Assembly: GCF_050485565.1 (NCBI RefSeq)
Contig: NZ_JBJHBQ010000004.1
Span: forward strand, 1-64,000
DNA: 64,000 bases
Reading direction: 5' to 3'
Origin: Glycocaulis sp050485565
Lineage (GTDB): Bacteria > Pseudomonadota > Alphaproteobacteria > Caulobacterales > Maricaulaceae
Under the pieces are notes generated by a model. It searched no databases. It was given only the letters and a program-made list of their open reading frames with translations, and was not told where the DNA came from. Position 1 is the stretch's first letter. Each line of letters begins with the position of its first letter. The position numbers were made by a program, and so were the translations under genes. Positions 18,589 to 28,154 of the stretch are shown here, in pieces.

Positions 18589-19751
18589 CACGGCCCCGGA
18601 TCGCAGTCGTAACCACCAGCCGGGCCGACTTTGGCATCTACCGGTCGGTGCTGGCGGCGCTGTCCAGATCGGGTGAGCTGGATTACGGCCTGCTGGCCTC
18701 GGGCATGCACCTGTCGCCTGAATTCGGGATGACCCTTTCGATGGTGCGCGAGTCCGGCCATCCGGTCTGGGACTGTATTGAGGGTCTGGTGTCGTCGGAC
18801 AGTGATGTGGGCACTGCCAAATCAATGGGCCTGACCACGTTGGGCTTCGCTGACAGTCTGGGGCGTCTGCGGCCTGATCTCCTGCTGGTTCTGGGAGATC
18901 GTTTCGAAATGCACGCGGCGGCACTGGCTGCAGTGCCGATGGGTATCCCGATTGCCCATATCCACGGCGGAGAGGAGACCGAGGGTGCCATAGACAACGC
19001 CTTGCGCCATTCGCTGACCAAGCTGGCCAGTCTTCACTTTCCCGCCACAGCGCTGTCGGCGCGCCGGATTCGGGCCATGGGCGAGCGTGACGAGCGCGTG
19101 ATAATTGCGGGCGCGCCAGCACTCGACGGGCTGGCCGGCTTCAAGCGGCTTTCGCGCGAAGAGCTGGCGGCCCGTTTCGCGCTGCCTGCTGATGGCCCCT
19201 ACATTCTTGCTACCTACCATCCAGTGACCCTCGACCCTGAGGCCAGTCGTGCCGAGCTGGAAGCGCTGTGGGCGGTTCTGGAAGTGGATAGCTCAGCGGT
19301 CGTGTTTACTAAGGCGAACGCGGATGCAGCCGGCCGGGCCGTCAATGCCCGTCTTGAAGAGATGGCCGCGTCCAGCGAGCGTATGACCCTTGTCGGCACG
19401 ATGGGCGCTGAGGGCTATTTCTCGGCCATGGCACACGCCGAGCTGATGATTGGAAATTCGTCATCCGGCATTATCGAGGCGGCGTCCTTTGGTCTGCCCG
19501 TGATCAATATCGGTGACAGGCAGAAAGGCCGTGAGAGGTCAGCCAACACTATCGACACGCCCGGAACAGAGCCGGCGATCCGCGCCGCGTTGCAGACCGC
19601 GCGAAGCAAGACGTTTCGCGAGCAGGCCCGAAGCGCGACGAATGTCTACGGGCAAGGGGATGCAGGCGAGCGCATGGCACAGGAAATTGCCCGCTTCCTC
19701 AAAGAAGCCGGGTCGGCCCGCAAACGTTTCGTTCTGGAGGACAGGGCGTGA
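18585..19751 (+). CDS. neuC: Hydrolysing UDP-sugar 2-epimerase (NeuC/LegG family)
   Basis: 388 aa, GT-B-like epimerase fold. 'TTSRADFGIY' near residue 10, 'LVLGDRFE' (101-108), 'HIHGGE' (125-130) and 'IGNSSSGIIEA' identify the hydrolysing NeuC type rather than WecB. It inverts C2 and cleaves the nucleotide, giving the free sugar that NeuB uses. It overlaps neuB (ATGA) and the acetyltransferase (GTGA), a tight three-gene unit. Confidence 0.92.
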   Translation: MTRPRIAVVTTSRADFGIYRSVLAALSRSGELDYGLLASGMHLSPEFGMTLSMVRESGHPVWDCIEGLVSSDSDVGTAKSMGLTTLGFADSLGRLRPDLLLVLGDRFEMHAAALAAVPMGIPIAHIHGGEETEGAIDNALRHSLTKLASLHFPATALSARRIRAMGERDERVIIAGAPALDGLAGFKRLSREELAARFALPADGPYILATYHPVTLDPEASRAELEALWAVLEVDSSAVVFTKANADAAGRAVNARLEEMAASSERMTLVGTMGAEGYFSAMAHAELMIGNSSSGIIEAASFGLPVINIGDRQKGRERSANTIDTPGTEPAIRAALQTARSKTFREQARSATNVYGQGDAGERMAQEIARFLKEAGSARKRFVLEDRA

Positions 19752-20386
19752 CCGCAAGGGTGGCCATTCTAGGTGCGGGCGGCCATGCGCGGGTTGTCGC
19801 GGACATCCTCATGTCGATGGCCGGGAAAGGCGCTGATCTGATCATTGCCGGCTTCATCGCCCCGGAAGGGGATGCCTGGCTGGATATTCCGCTCCTGGGC
19901 GATGACAGCGCGCTGGCCGGGCTGGTGGCGTCTGGCGCCGTCAGTCATTTTATTGTCGGGGTCGGCTCGACCTGTGGAGGGCAGGCCCTTCGTATGCGGT
20001 TGGCAGCCATCGCTGCGGATGCGGGCGCCCTGCCAATATCGGCCATACATCCGGCAGCGGTTATCGGCCGGGATGTTGTCATTCTACCGGGAAGTGTTGT
20101 GATGGCCTTGGCAGCGGTGAATGCCGGATCGCGTATTGGCAGGCATGTCATCGTCAACACCGGGGCCTGCATCGACCACGATGCGGTGGTGGGCGATTTT
20201 GCGCATCTCGCGCCACGCTCGGTACTGTCTGGCAACGTTCATGTCGGCAACAACGTGTTGGTGGGCGTCGGGGCGTGTGTCCGGCAGGGGATATCCATAG
20301 GATCGGGCGCGACGCTGGGCGCGGGCGCGGTTGCCGTGTCCGATATCGCGGACGGTGTAACCGCCAAGGGCATCCCGGCGCGCTAG
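19748..20386 (+). CDS. PglD/NeuD-type sugar N-acetyltransferase (LegH-like)
   Basis: 212 aa. An N-terminal Rossmann-like part ('LGAGGHARVV', 8-17) binds the nucleotide sugar, followed by left-handed beta-helix hexapeptide repeats. His144 in 'CIDHDAVVGD' corresponds to the catalytic base of PglD. It ends with the usual 'AKGIPAR'. It likely acetylates the C4 amine placed by LegC. GTG start overlaps the neuC stop. Confidence 0.88.
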   Translation: MTARVAILGAGGHARVVADILMSMAGKGADLIIAGFIAPEGDAWLDIPLLGDDSALAGLVASGAVSHFIVGVGSTCGGQALRMRLAAIAADAGALPISAIHPAAVIGRDVVILPGSVVMALAAVNAGSRIGRHVIVNTGACIDHDAVVGDFAHLAPRSVLSGNVHVGNNVLVGVGACVRQGISIGSGATLGAGAVAVSDIADGVTAKGIPAR

Positions 20387-20527
20387 GCTGGCCAGCCCGG
20401 ATATTTCGGGCCGAAATCCCAGATTTCGGTAGCCGACACCGCCTCTGATCTCTATCGGTAAGCTTGGTCGCCAGACGTCTGGGCAAGTGGGGCAGGGACC
20501 CGGCGCCGCCGGGTAAGAGAGACAGGC

Positions 20528-21631
20528 ATGCGGGTTCTGGTAGTTTTGGGTACACGGCCCGAGGCGATAAAGCTCGCCCCGATGATCGAAGCGATGCGCG
20601 CCGACACCGACATTGAACCCATACTGGTGTCGACCGGACAGCATCGCGAGATGACGGCAACGGCGCTCGAATGGTTCGGTCTTACGCCAGACCATGACCT
20701 TGCGATCATGACGCCCGGCCAGACACTGACTGGCGTTGTCACCCAGTCGATGAGCGGACTGGACGCGCTTATCCTTGAGCACGCACCCGATGCGGTGGTG
20801 GCACAGGGAGATACGGCGACCGTTTTCGCCGCTGCGCTGGCCGCCTTCCACCGCCAGATACCCTTTGGGCATGTGGAAGCGGGCTTGCGGACCTATGACC
20901 TCGAACACCCCTTTCCCGAAGAAGGCTACCGCCAGCTGGTAAGCCGCATCACCAGGTGGCATTTCTGCCCGACAGAGCGTGCGGCAGCGGCTGTACGTGA
21001 CGAGAAGGGGCAGGGCGAAACGCACGTCGTCGGCAATACAGTTGTGGATGCCCTTCTGAGCACCGCCGAACGGGTAAAGCAGATGGATGCGCCGGTGCGT
21101 GGGCGGCGCTACGTGCTGATTACGGGCCATCGCCGGGAAAATCACGGAGCGGCCTTTGATGCGCTCTTCGGCGCTCTGGCGCGCCTGGCAGAGATGAACC
21201 CGGATGTGGATTTCATCTATCCGGTCCATTTGAACCCGAACGTCCAGAAGGCGGCGCACGCCCATCTGGGCGGCAAGCCGAACATCCAGCTCATTGAGCC
21301 GGTCAGCTACCCTGAGATTGTCCGCCTGATGCTGGGCGCTGCCGTTATCTGCACCGATTCCGGCGGTATACAGGAAGAGGCCCCCAGCTTTGGTGTGCCG
21401 GTGCTGGTCATGCGCCAGACGACAGAGCGCCAGGAGGCCGTCGACGCTGGCGTGTGTGAGCTTGTCGGCAGCAATCCGGAGCGCATGGTTGAGCGGGCGC
21501 ACGAATTGCTGGCCCATCCGGAGCGGTTTACCGCGCGCAATACGCCAAATCCGTTCGGTGACGGGCTTGCTTCAAGGCGCATCTGCGATGTGCTGACCGG
21601 GCGAAAATATACCCCCTTTCATACAAAATGA
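20528..21631 (+). CDS. wecB: Non-hydrolysing UDP-GlcNAc 2-epimerase
   Basis: 367 aa. 'GTRPEAIK' (8-15), 'QGDTATVFA', 'HVEAGLRT' and 'TDSGGIQEEA' (~276-285) are the WecB/MnaA signature motifs. It interconverts UDP-GlcNAc and UDP-ManNAc. A ~140-base gap separates it from the leg genes, so it may have its own promoter; 39 bases separate it from wecC, which oxidises its product. Confidence 0.94.
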   Translation: MRVLVVLGTRPEAIKLAPMIEAMRADTDIEPILVSTGQHREMTATALEWFGLTPDHDLAIMTPGQTLTGVVTQSMSGLDALILEHAPDAVVAQGDTATVFAAALAAFHRQIPFGHVEAGLRTYDLEHPFPEEGYRQLVSRITRWHFCPTERAAAAVRDEKGQGETHVVGNTVVDALLSTAERVKQMDAPVRGRRYVLITGHRRENHGAAFDALFGALARLAEMNPDVDFIYPVHLNPNVQKAAHAHLGGKPNIQLIEPVSYPEIVRLMLGAAVICTDSGGIQEEAPSFGVPVLVMRQTTERQEAVDAGVCELVGSNPERMVERAHELLAHPERFTARNTPNPFGDGLASRRICDVLTGRKYTPFHTK

Positions 21632-21670
21632 TTATAGTTTCCGGAGATTGTTGAACTTAAGGGGCGGGCC

Positions 21671-23008
21671 ATGCGTGACAACAAGATTGTTGTAATCGGA
21701 ATGGGATATGTTGGCCTTCCCACCGCAGCCATTATGGCAGACGCCGGATTTGACGTGCACGGGGTTGATGTAAACCCGGCTACACTACAGGTGCTCAATG
21801 CTGGCGGCTGTCCTATTGGCGAGCCGGAAGTCACCAGGCTTGTGACCCGTGCGCGGGCATCGGGCCGCCTTAAGGCCAGTGATGCGCCGGTGACCGGCGA
21901 TGTATTCATCATCTGTGTGCCCACGCCCATTACCGGCGACAAAAGGGCTGATGTGTCGATCGTCCGGTCTGCAGCGCGGACACTGGCCAAATATGTGAAG
22001 AAGGGTGATCTGGTCATCCTTGAGTCCACCAGCCCCGTAGGCACGACCGAGCATACGGTAGGCGAAGAATTGGCTGCGCAAGGGTTTGATATCCGCGAGG
22101 ACCTTGACCTTTGTTACTGCCCGGAGCGCGTTTTCCCCGGATCGACCATTTCGGAAATTGTCGAAAATGACCGCATTATTGGCGGCCTGACGCCGCGTGC
22201 TGCAGCGCGTGCCAGCGCGCTCTACGCCCGCTTCTGCTCGGGCGGGCGGCTTGAGACGACAGCGGCGATTGCCGAGTTCTCCAAGCTTATGGAGAACACC
22301 TACCGGGATGTGAATATCGCGCTGGCCAATGTGTTCGGCCACATTGCCGAAACTGCCGGGATAGACGCGAACGATGCTATCGCGCTGGCCAACAGGCACC
22401 CGCGCGTGAACGTGCACAAGCCGGGACCGGGCGTTGGCGGGCACTGTATCCCTGTGGACCCGTGGTTTCTGGTTGACGGTTTCCCCGAGCAGACCGGATT
22501 GCTGCGTCAGGCCCGCGCCATCAATGACGGGCAACCCCACCATTTGTGGGCGCGCGTGAAGAGCGCTGGCGCGCCAATCGCGAAAGTTGCGATCCTGGGT
22601 GCAGCCTATCGCGGCAATCTTGATGATGCCCGCGACACGCCAGCCGAGCACCTTATCCACGCACTTGAAGCCGATGGCGTGGGCTATGTGGTGCATGATC
22701 CGTATGTCTCAAGTTTCCGGATGCATGACGGGCGGATTGTGCCGGTTGGTATCGATCTGGCGCAGACGCTGGAGGGCGTTGATTGCGCCATCATCATGAC
22801 GGATCACTCCGAGTATCGCGGGCTGGGGCCTGAAGCCTTCGCGGGCATGGCGGGCAAGTTGGTTGCGGATGGCCGCAACCTTGTTGACCGGCGCGCGTTG
22901 ACGGCTGCCGGCTTCACCGTGATCCCGGTAGGCGCCCCCCTGTTGCGCCCTTCAGCTGCGCCGTCCCATGCGGCCGGGCAGAGCGGCAAGGTGGTAACGC
23001 CCGGATAG
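21671..23008 (+). CDS. wecC: UDP-N-acetyl-D-mannosamine dehydrogenase
   Basis: 445 aa, UDP-glucose/GDP-mannose dehydrogenase family. The NAD site 'GMGYVGLP' is at 10-17, and the catalytic Cys259 lies in 'GGHCIPVDPW' (256-265). All three family domains are complete. With wecB next door it would make UDP-ManNAcA for a surface polysaccharide. The last ~25 residues are a low-complexity tail. Confidence 0.92.
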   Translation: MRDNKIVVIGMGYVGLPTAAIMADAGFDVHGVDVNPATLQVLNAGGCPIGEPEVTRLVTRARASGRLKASDAPVTGDVFIICVPTPITGDKRADVSIVRSAARTLAKYVKKGDLVILESTSPVGTTEHTVGEELAAQGFDIREDLDLCYCPERVFPGSTISEIVENDRIIGGLTPRAAARASALYARFCSGGRLETTAAIAEFSKLMENTYRDVNIALANVFGHIAETAGIDANDAIALANRHPRVNVHKPGPGVGGHCIPVDPWFLVDGFPEQTGLLRQARAINDGQPHHLWARVKSAGAPIAKVAILGAAYRGNLDDARDTPAEHLIHALEADGVGYVVHDPYVSSFRMHDGRIVPVGIDLAQTLEGVDCAIIMTDHSEYRGLGPEAFAGMAGKLVADGRNLVDRRALTAAGFTVIPVGAPLLRPSAAPSHAAGQSGKVVTPG

Positions 23009-23018
23009 GCGCATCAGC

Positions 23019-24920
23019 CTACCCGATCAGCCCTTGCCGGATCAGCTGGCCGATCACCTGTTCAGCGGCCTCCTCGGCGGACATTTCGCCGGTGCGCAGG
23101 TGCAGTTCCGCGGTTTCGGGTGCTTCATACGGGCTGTCAAAGCCGGTAAAATTCTTGATCTCGCCGGCTTGGGCTTTCTTGTAGAGGCCTTTGGGGTCGC
23201 GCTCGATGCAGAGCTCCAGCGGAGCATCGACAAACACTTCGATGAAGCGGCCCTCTTCCAGCATCTCACGGACCATCTGGCGCTCCGCGCGGAAGGGCGA
23301 GATGAAGGAGCAGGTGACAATCAAGCCGGCATCGACAAACAGGCGCGCCACCTCGCCAATGCGCCGGATGTTTTCCACCCGATCGGCATCGGTGAAGCCC
23401 AGATCGCGGTTCAGCCCGTGGCGCACATTGTCGCCGTCGAGCGAATAGGTGTGCCGCCCGCCTTCGGCCAGCTTGCGCTCGACCAGATTGGCGATTGTGG
23501 ACTTGCCCGCGCCCGACAGACCAGTGAACCAGAGCACGCACGGCTTCTGGCCTTTCATGGCCGCCCGGCGGGACTGATCGACATCCATCGCGTGGGTGTG
23601 GACATTGCTGGCCCGGCGCAGGCCGAACTCGATCATGCCGGCGGCAACGGTCTGGTTGGTAAACCTGTCCACCAGGATGAAGGAGCCGGTATCGCGCTGG
23701 TCGGCGTAAGGGTCGAAGGCTATGGCGCGGGAGGTGGCCAGCGTGCACACGCCGATCTCATTGAGCTTCAGGCTGGTGCCGGGCTCTTTCTCGAACGTGT
23801 TCACATTCAGCTTGTGTTTCAGCGTGGTGACGGAGGCGGGCGTCACCTGTCCGCCGGCTTTAAGCAGGTAGGACCGCCCGGGCAGCATTTCCTCTTCGGC
23901 CATCCACAAAAGCTCGGCGGCAAACTGGCCGGCAACTTCCGGGCGGGCCTTCGGGTCAGCCAGAATATCGCCGCGCGACACGTCAATATCCCGGTCGAGC
24001 ACGATGGTAACGGCCTCCCCGGCCACGGCCTCATCCCTGTCGCCATCGGCGGTGACGATACGCGCGATATTGGCGGTTTTGCCACTTAAGGCCGCGACGA
24101 TCTCGTCACCGGGGGCGATGCGCCCCGAAGTGACGGCGCCGGAAAAGCCCCTGAAATCCAGATTGGGCCGGTTCACCCACTGGACCGGCATGCGGAAGGG
24201 CCGCCCGGCTACTTCCTCGGTGGCGGTTTCCACGCTTTCAAGGTGGGCCAGCAGGGTAGGGCCGTCATGCCAGCTCATGGCCTCTGAAGGCGCGAAGATG
24301 TTGTCGCCATGCAGGGCCGAGATCGGTATCGGCGTGATGGTGTCAAAGCCGAGCGTTTCAGCGATACGCAGATAGTCCGACACGATCTCGTGGAAGCGCG
24401 AGCGGGAATACCCGGCCATGTCCATCTTGTTGACCGCCAGAACTGCGTGGCGGATGCCCATCATGTTGGCGATATAGGTGTGGCGGCGCGTCTGGGTGAG
24501 CACGCCCTTGCGCGCATCGACCAGAATGATGGCCAGATCGGCCGTGGACGCGCCGGTGGCCATATTGCGGGTATATTGTTCATGGCCGGGCGTGTCGGCG
24601 ACGACGAATTTGCGCTTTTCGGTGTTGAAGAAGCGATAGGCGACATCGATGGTGATGCCCTGCTCGCGCTCGGCTTCCAGCCCGTCGAGCAGAAGCGCGA
24701 AATCCATCGTGTTTTCGCCGGTGGTGCCGTGCTTTTTGGAGTCGCGCTCCAGAGTGGCAATCTGATCCTCGAACAATAGCTTGGAATCGTAGAGAAGCCG
24801 CCCGATCAGCGTCGACTTGCCATCATCCACCGAGCCGCAGGTGATGAAGCGCAAGACCCCCTTGTCACCCGCCCGCGTGAGCCGGCTCAGCACTGTGCTA
24901 CGTGCGTCCCCTTCGGCCAT
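23019..24920 (-). CDS. cysN: Bifunctional sulfate adenylyltransferase large subunit / APS kinase (CysNC)
   Basis: ~633 aa fusion. The N-terminal GTPase half carries 'GSVDDGKST' (P-loop, ~29-37) and 'DTPGHEQYTRNM'. The C-terminal APS kinase carries 'GLSGAGKST' (~463-471). With CysD it makes APS from sulfate and ATP, driven by GTP, and then phosphorylates APS to PAPS. I chose the ATG one base after the cysD stop; a GTG at 24938 overlapping cysD is the alternative. Its place at the edge of the glycan locus allows a role in sulfation as well as cysteine synthesis, but sequence does not decide this. Confidence 0.95.
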   Translation of the reverse strand: MAEGDARSTVLSRLTRAGDKGVLRFITCGSVDDGKSTLIGRLLYDSKLLFEDQIATLERDSKKHGTTGENTMDFALLLDGLEAEREQGITIDVAYRFFNTEKRKFVVADTPGHEQYTRNMATGASTADLAIILVDARKGVLTQTRRHTYIANMMGIRHAVLAVNKMDMAGYSRSRFHEIVSDYLRIAETLGFDTITPIPISALHGDNIFAPSEAMSWHDGPTLLAHLESVETATEEVAGRPFRMPVQWVNRPNLDFRGFSGAVTSGRIAPGDEIVAALSGKTANIARIVTADGDRDEAVAGEAVTIVLDRDIDVSRGDILADPKARPEVAGQFAAELLWMAEEEMLPGRSYLLKAGGQVTPASVTTLKHKLNVNTFEKEPGTSLKLNEIGVCTLATSRAIAFDPYADQRDTGSFILVDRFTNQTVAAGMIEFGLRRASNVHTHAMDVDQSRRAAMKGQKPCVLWFTGLSGAGKSTIANLVERKLAEGGRHTYSLDGDNVRHGLNRDLGFTDADRVENIRRIGEVARLFVDAGLIVTCSFISPFRAERQMVREMLEEGRFIEVFVDAPLELCIERDPKGLYKKAQAGEIKNFTGFDSPYEAPETAELHLRTGEMSAEEAAEQVIGQLIRQGLIG

Positions 24921-24921
24921 A

Positions 24922-25893
24922 TCAGAAATATCCCTCACGCTTTTTCTTTTCCATCGACCCGGATTCGTCGTGATCTATCAGGCGCCCTGAACGCTCTGAC
25001 GTGCGCGCGGTCAGCATTTCCAGCACGATGTCTTCCAGCGACGCTGCATCGGACTCGATAGCCCCGGTAAGCGGATAGCAGCCCAGCGTCCGGAACCGTA
25101 TCCGGCGCATTTGCGGTGTTTCGCCAGGCTGAAGCGGGAAGCGCTCATCGTCGACCATGAGCAGGGTGCCGCCGCGTTCCACAACCGGCCGTTCAGCAGA
25201 CAGGTAGAGCGGGACAATCGGAATGTCCTCTTCCAGGATGTATTGCCAGATATCCAGTTCGGTCCAGTTGGATAGCGGGAAGACCCGGATGGATTCGCCC
25301 TGCTTGATGCGGGTGTTGAAGGTGCGCCAGAGCTCAGGGCGCTGATTGCGCGGATCCCAAGCATGATGGGCGTCGCGGAACGAGAAAATCCGTTCCTTGG
25401 CGCGCGATTTTTCTTCGTCGCGCCGCGCCCCGCCAAAGGCTGCGTCATAGCGATGGCGGTTCATCGCGCCTCTGAGCGCCTCGGTCTTCATCACCTGCGT
25501 GTGCAGGTTCGATCCGCTATCGAACGGGTTGATGCCGCGTTTTACACCGTCCTCATTGATCTCTACGCGCAGTTCCAGCCCCAGCGCGCTCGCCAGCGTG
25601 TCGCGATAGGTGATCATGTCACGGAATTTCCAGCCGGTATCGACATGCTGGAGCGGGAAAGGGGGGCGGGAAGGGTAGAAGGCTTTCAGCGCCAGATGCA
25701 GCATGACTGCCGAATCCTTGCCGATGGAATACAGCATGACCGGGCGCTCGAACTCGGCGGCAACCTCGCGCATGATGTGGATGGATTCGGCTTCCAGCGC
25801 TTTGAGGTGAGGCGATAGCGGCCGCACGCGCGCATGGCTGCTACCGGAGAAGCGCCCGGCATAGTCTTGAATGCTTGCGTGGATTTGGGACAT
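24922..25893 (-). CDS. cysD: Sulfate adenylyltransferase small subunit
   Basis: 323 aa, PAPS-reductase-like fold. The PP-loop 'SIGKDS' is at 56-61, and 'HVDTGWKF', 'GGARRDEEKSRAKER' and 'NWTELDIW' are typical of CysD. It forms the ATP sulfurylase with CysN, encoded directly downstream with no gap. A palindrome-bearing candidate promoter lies 35-60 bases upstream. Confidence 0.95.
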   Translation of the reverse strand: MSQIHASIQDYAGRFSGSSHARVRPLSPHLKALEAESIHIMREVAAEFERPVMLYSIGKDSAVMLHLALKAFYPSRPPFPLQHVDTGWKFRDMITYRDTLASALGLELRVEINEDGVKRGINPFDSGSNLHTQVMKTEALRGAMNRHRYDAAFGGARRDEEKSRAKERIFSFRDAHHAWDPRNQRPELWRTFNTRIKQGESIRVFPLSNWTELDIWQYILEEDIPIVPLYLSAERPVVERGGTLLMVDDERFPLQPGETPQMRRIRFRTLGCYPLTGAIESDAASLEDIVLEMLTARTSERSGRLIDHDESGSMEKKKREGYF

Positions 25894-25926
25894 GGGCCGC
25901 CTGCGGTGCCGATCAACAATCAGGGC

Positions 25927-25955
25927 TGTACAGCCTATCCAGCCTGTATAGTCAA
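25927..25955 (-). promoter_or_regulatory. Candidate cysD promoter with palindromic operator
   Basis: Read on the minus strand, TTGACT (25955-25950) is followed after 17 bases by TGTACA (25932-25927), a fair sigma-70-type pair ending about 33 bases before the cysD start. The perfect 12-base palindrome GGCTGTACAGCC (25924-25935) covers the -10, and a second half-match (CTATACAGGC) lies in the spacer. That looks like a regulator site. Inferred from sequence alone. Confidence 0.4.
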
Positions 25956-25990
25956 CGCCGCCAGATTGTGAACATCACGCGCCGGACGGG

Positions 25991-27916
25991 CTATTCCGCC
26001 GCGGCGTCCCGTGCGGCCAGCCGCCAGACCAGATCGGCGATGCGCGGGTCGGGCGTGTAATTGGTTGGCGCGTTCACCAGAATATTGCGGATATTTGTGA
26101 TGTCATACATCTCACACGCCTCGCGCAGCCGCTGCAGCATGGGCTCCAGCTCACTCCACGCCATGGAGGTCACAGGCTCGGTGAGGATGCGCGGATGGCG
26201 GGTCGGACGGGCCTGGTCAGAGACCAGCAATTCCTCATACAGCTTCTCGCCGGGGCGCAGCTTGCCAAAGACAATCTCGATATCCCCGGTCTCTGCGCCG
26301 CGTTCACCGGCCACATAGGGCCGCAGTCCGGACAGCCTCACGATGCGCCGCGCCAGATCATACACCTTTACCGGCTCGCCCATGTCCAGAACGAACACGT
26401 CACCGCCGCTGGCAAGCGCGCTGGCCTGGATGACCAGCTGTGACGCTTCAGGGATGGTCATGAAGTAGCGGGTAACGTCGCGGTGGGTCACGGTTATCGG
26501 GCCGCCAGCGGCTATCTGGCGGCGAAACAGCGGCACGACGGAGCCGGACGATTCCAGAACATTGCCGAACCGGACCATGCAAAAGCGGGTGTGCGACTGC
26601 TCTGCCGCCAGCGATTGGCAGATCAGCTCGGCCAGGCGCTTGCTGGCGCCCATGATATTGGTGGGCCGGACAGCCTTGTCGGTGGACACCAGCACAAACA
26701 TGTCCACCCCGGCCTTTATGGCCGAGCGGGCCATGGTCAGCGTGCCAAACGTGTTGTTGCGCAGGCCCTCGACGACGTTTTCTTCCACCAGATGCACATG
26801 CTTGTAGGCGGCGGCATGGAATATGGTGTTCACGCCCAGCCGGGTCAGCACCGCGCCCATCCGGCCTTCGTGCTGGACCGAACCGAGCAGCGGGGTGATC
26901 GTGACCGGGCACCCTTCCTTGGCGGCCATCGCTTCCAGCTCGCGCTCGATCATGTAAAGCGCGATTTCGGACTGTTCGAGCAGGGCGAGCTGGCTGGGCT
27001 TCTGCCTGATTATCTGCCTGCAAAGCTCTGAGCCGATGGAACCGCCCGCCCCGGTGACCAGAACCACCTTGCCGGTGATATTGGCACCGATCAGGGCCGG
27101 ATCCGGCGGCACGGGGTCACGCCCCAGCAGGTCGTCAGGGGCGACCTGTCTGATCTCGCTGACGCTCGCCCGGCCAGACACGATATCGGTCATATCCGGA
27201 ATGGTCTGGACCCGGACGGGCAGCTCCTCCATCTGGGCGATGATGCGCTTGCGCTGGGCGAGCGTGGCGCTGGGAATGGCCAGAAGCACCATTTTCGCTC
27301 CTGTTGAGCTCACAAGGCGCGGTATGGCTTCAGACGGGTATACTTCCAGACCGCCGACATGGGCGCCGTGCAGGTCGGGCGAGTCGTCAACGAACGCCAC
27401 CGGCAGATAGTCCGACGCCTGCTGGAGCGACACCAGCACTTGCCGGCCGCACATGCCCGCCCCGTAGATGATGACCCGTGATTTCTGCAGTGATTTGCGT
27501 TGCAGGAAGAGGGAGCGCACCGCGAAACGCACGCCGCCAACGAGCACGAACAGTAGCAGGGCGTAGATCAACGGCACGGCGCGCGGCACCAGCAGCTGGA
27601 AAAACTGGCTGGCCAACAGCACGAACAGGGCAGAGAGCACCACGCCAAGGCCGATGGCTTTTAGTGAATCGATGCCGATGAAGCGCACCACGCTGCGGTA
27701 AACGCCCAGCCTGTCGAAGATCAGCAATGTCACAGGAAGGGTAATGGCCAGCGCCACCCAGATCTGCGGCGCGCTTACCCAGTGCAGGCTGTCCAGACGC
27801 AGGACCATCGCGGCGAGAAAGCTCGCTGCAATGAAAACGGCATCCACAGCCGTCAGGATCACGCGCTTGACCGGGCGCGGCCAGTTGAAAATCTGGTCAA
27901 GACCGCCGGAAATCAC
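25991..27916 (-). CDS. Membrane-bound nucleotide-sugar 4,6-dehydratase (FlaA1/WbpM/CapD family)
   Basis: 641 aa, the long form of the family. Four N-terminal hydrophobic segments (~18-130) anchor it in the inner membrane. A first Rossmann unit ('YGAGMCGRQV', 151-160) is followed by the catalytic SDR domain with 'GAGGSIGSE' (289-297) and 'STDKAVRP...MGASKR' (411-427), including the family's Met in place of Tyr. It makes a UDP-4-keto-6-deoxy-HexNAc for O-antigen, capsule or glycoprotein sugars. It lies ~100 bases downstream of cysD's region on the same side of the locus and is transcribed alone. Confidence 0.9.
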   Translation of the reverse strand: MISGGLDQIFNWPRPVKRVILTAVDAVFIAASFLAAMVLRLDSLHWVSAPQIWVALAITLPVTLLIFDRLGVYRSVVRFIGIDSLKAIGLGVVLSALFVLLASQFFQLLVPRAVPLIYALLLFVLVGGVRFAVRSLFLQRKSLQKSRVIIYGAGMCGRQVLVSLQQASDYLPVAFVDDSPDLHGAHVGGLEVYPSEAIPRLVSSTGAKMVLLAIPSATLAQRKRIIAQMEELPVRVQTIPDMTDIVSGRASVSEIRQVAPDDLLGRDPVPPDPALIGANITGKVVLVTGAGGSIGSELCRQIIRQKPSQLALLEQSEIALYMIERELEAMAAKEGCPVTITPLLGSVQHEGRMGAVLTRLGVNTIFHAAAYKHVHLVEENVVEGLRNNTFGTLTMARSAIKAGVDMFVLVSTDKAVRPTNIMGASKRLAELICQSLAAEQSHTRFCMVRFGNVLESSGSVVPLFRRQIAAGGPITVTHRDVTRYFMTIPEASQLVIQASALASGGDVFVLDMGEPVKVYDLARRIVRLSGLRPYVAGERGAETGDIEIVFGKLRPGEKLYEELLVSDQARPTRHPRILTEPVTSMAWSELEPMLQRLREACEMYDITNIRNILVNAPTNYTPDPRIADLVWRLAARDAAAE

Positions 27917-28154
27917 CGATATCCGCCTTTCCTGCGCGCTGGCGGCCCATCGCGTGGCCCCATGAGATGGGGCTGTCCATCTGTGCTGCCAACGCTCCGG
28001 TTCCCCCCGCCCGCCGCCTTGATGTGCCTTAAATGGAAGGCGCGGGCATATCTGAACACGTCAAGTTTGCCAGACAGGGTAATACTCTATTGCTTCGGCG
28101 ACAAACTTTGTGTGACAGGTTGGACGCCGGGCCGTCCAGGGGCGCGAGGGACAC

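Noticed and set aside
20084..21517. 477-aa minus-strand ORF opposite wecB
   Set aside because: wecB is full length with all motifs; the antisense frame has none.
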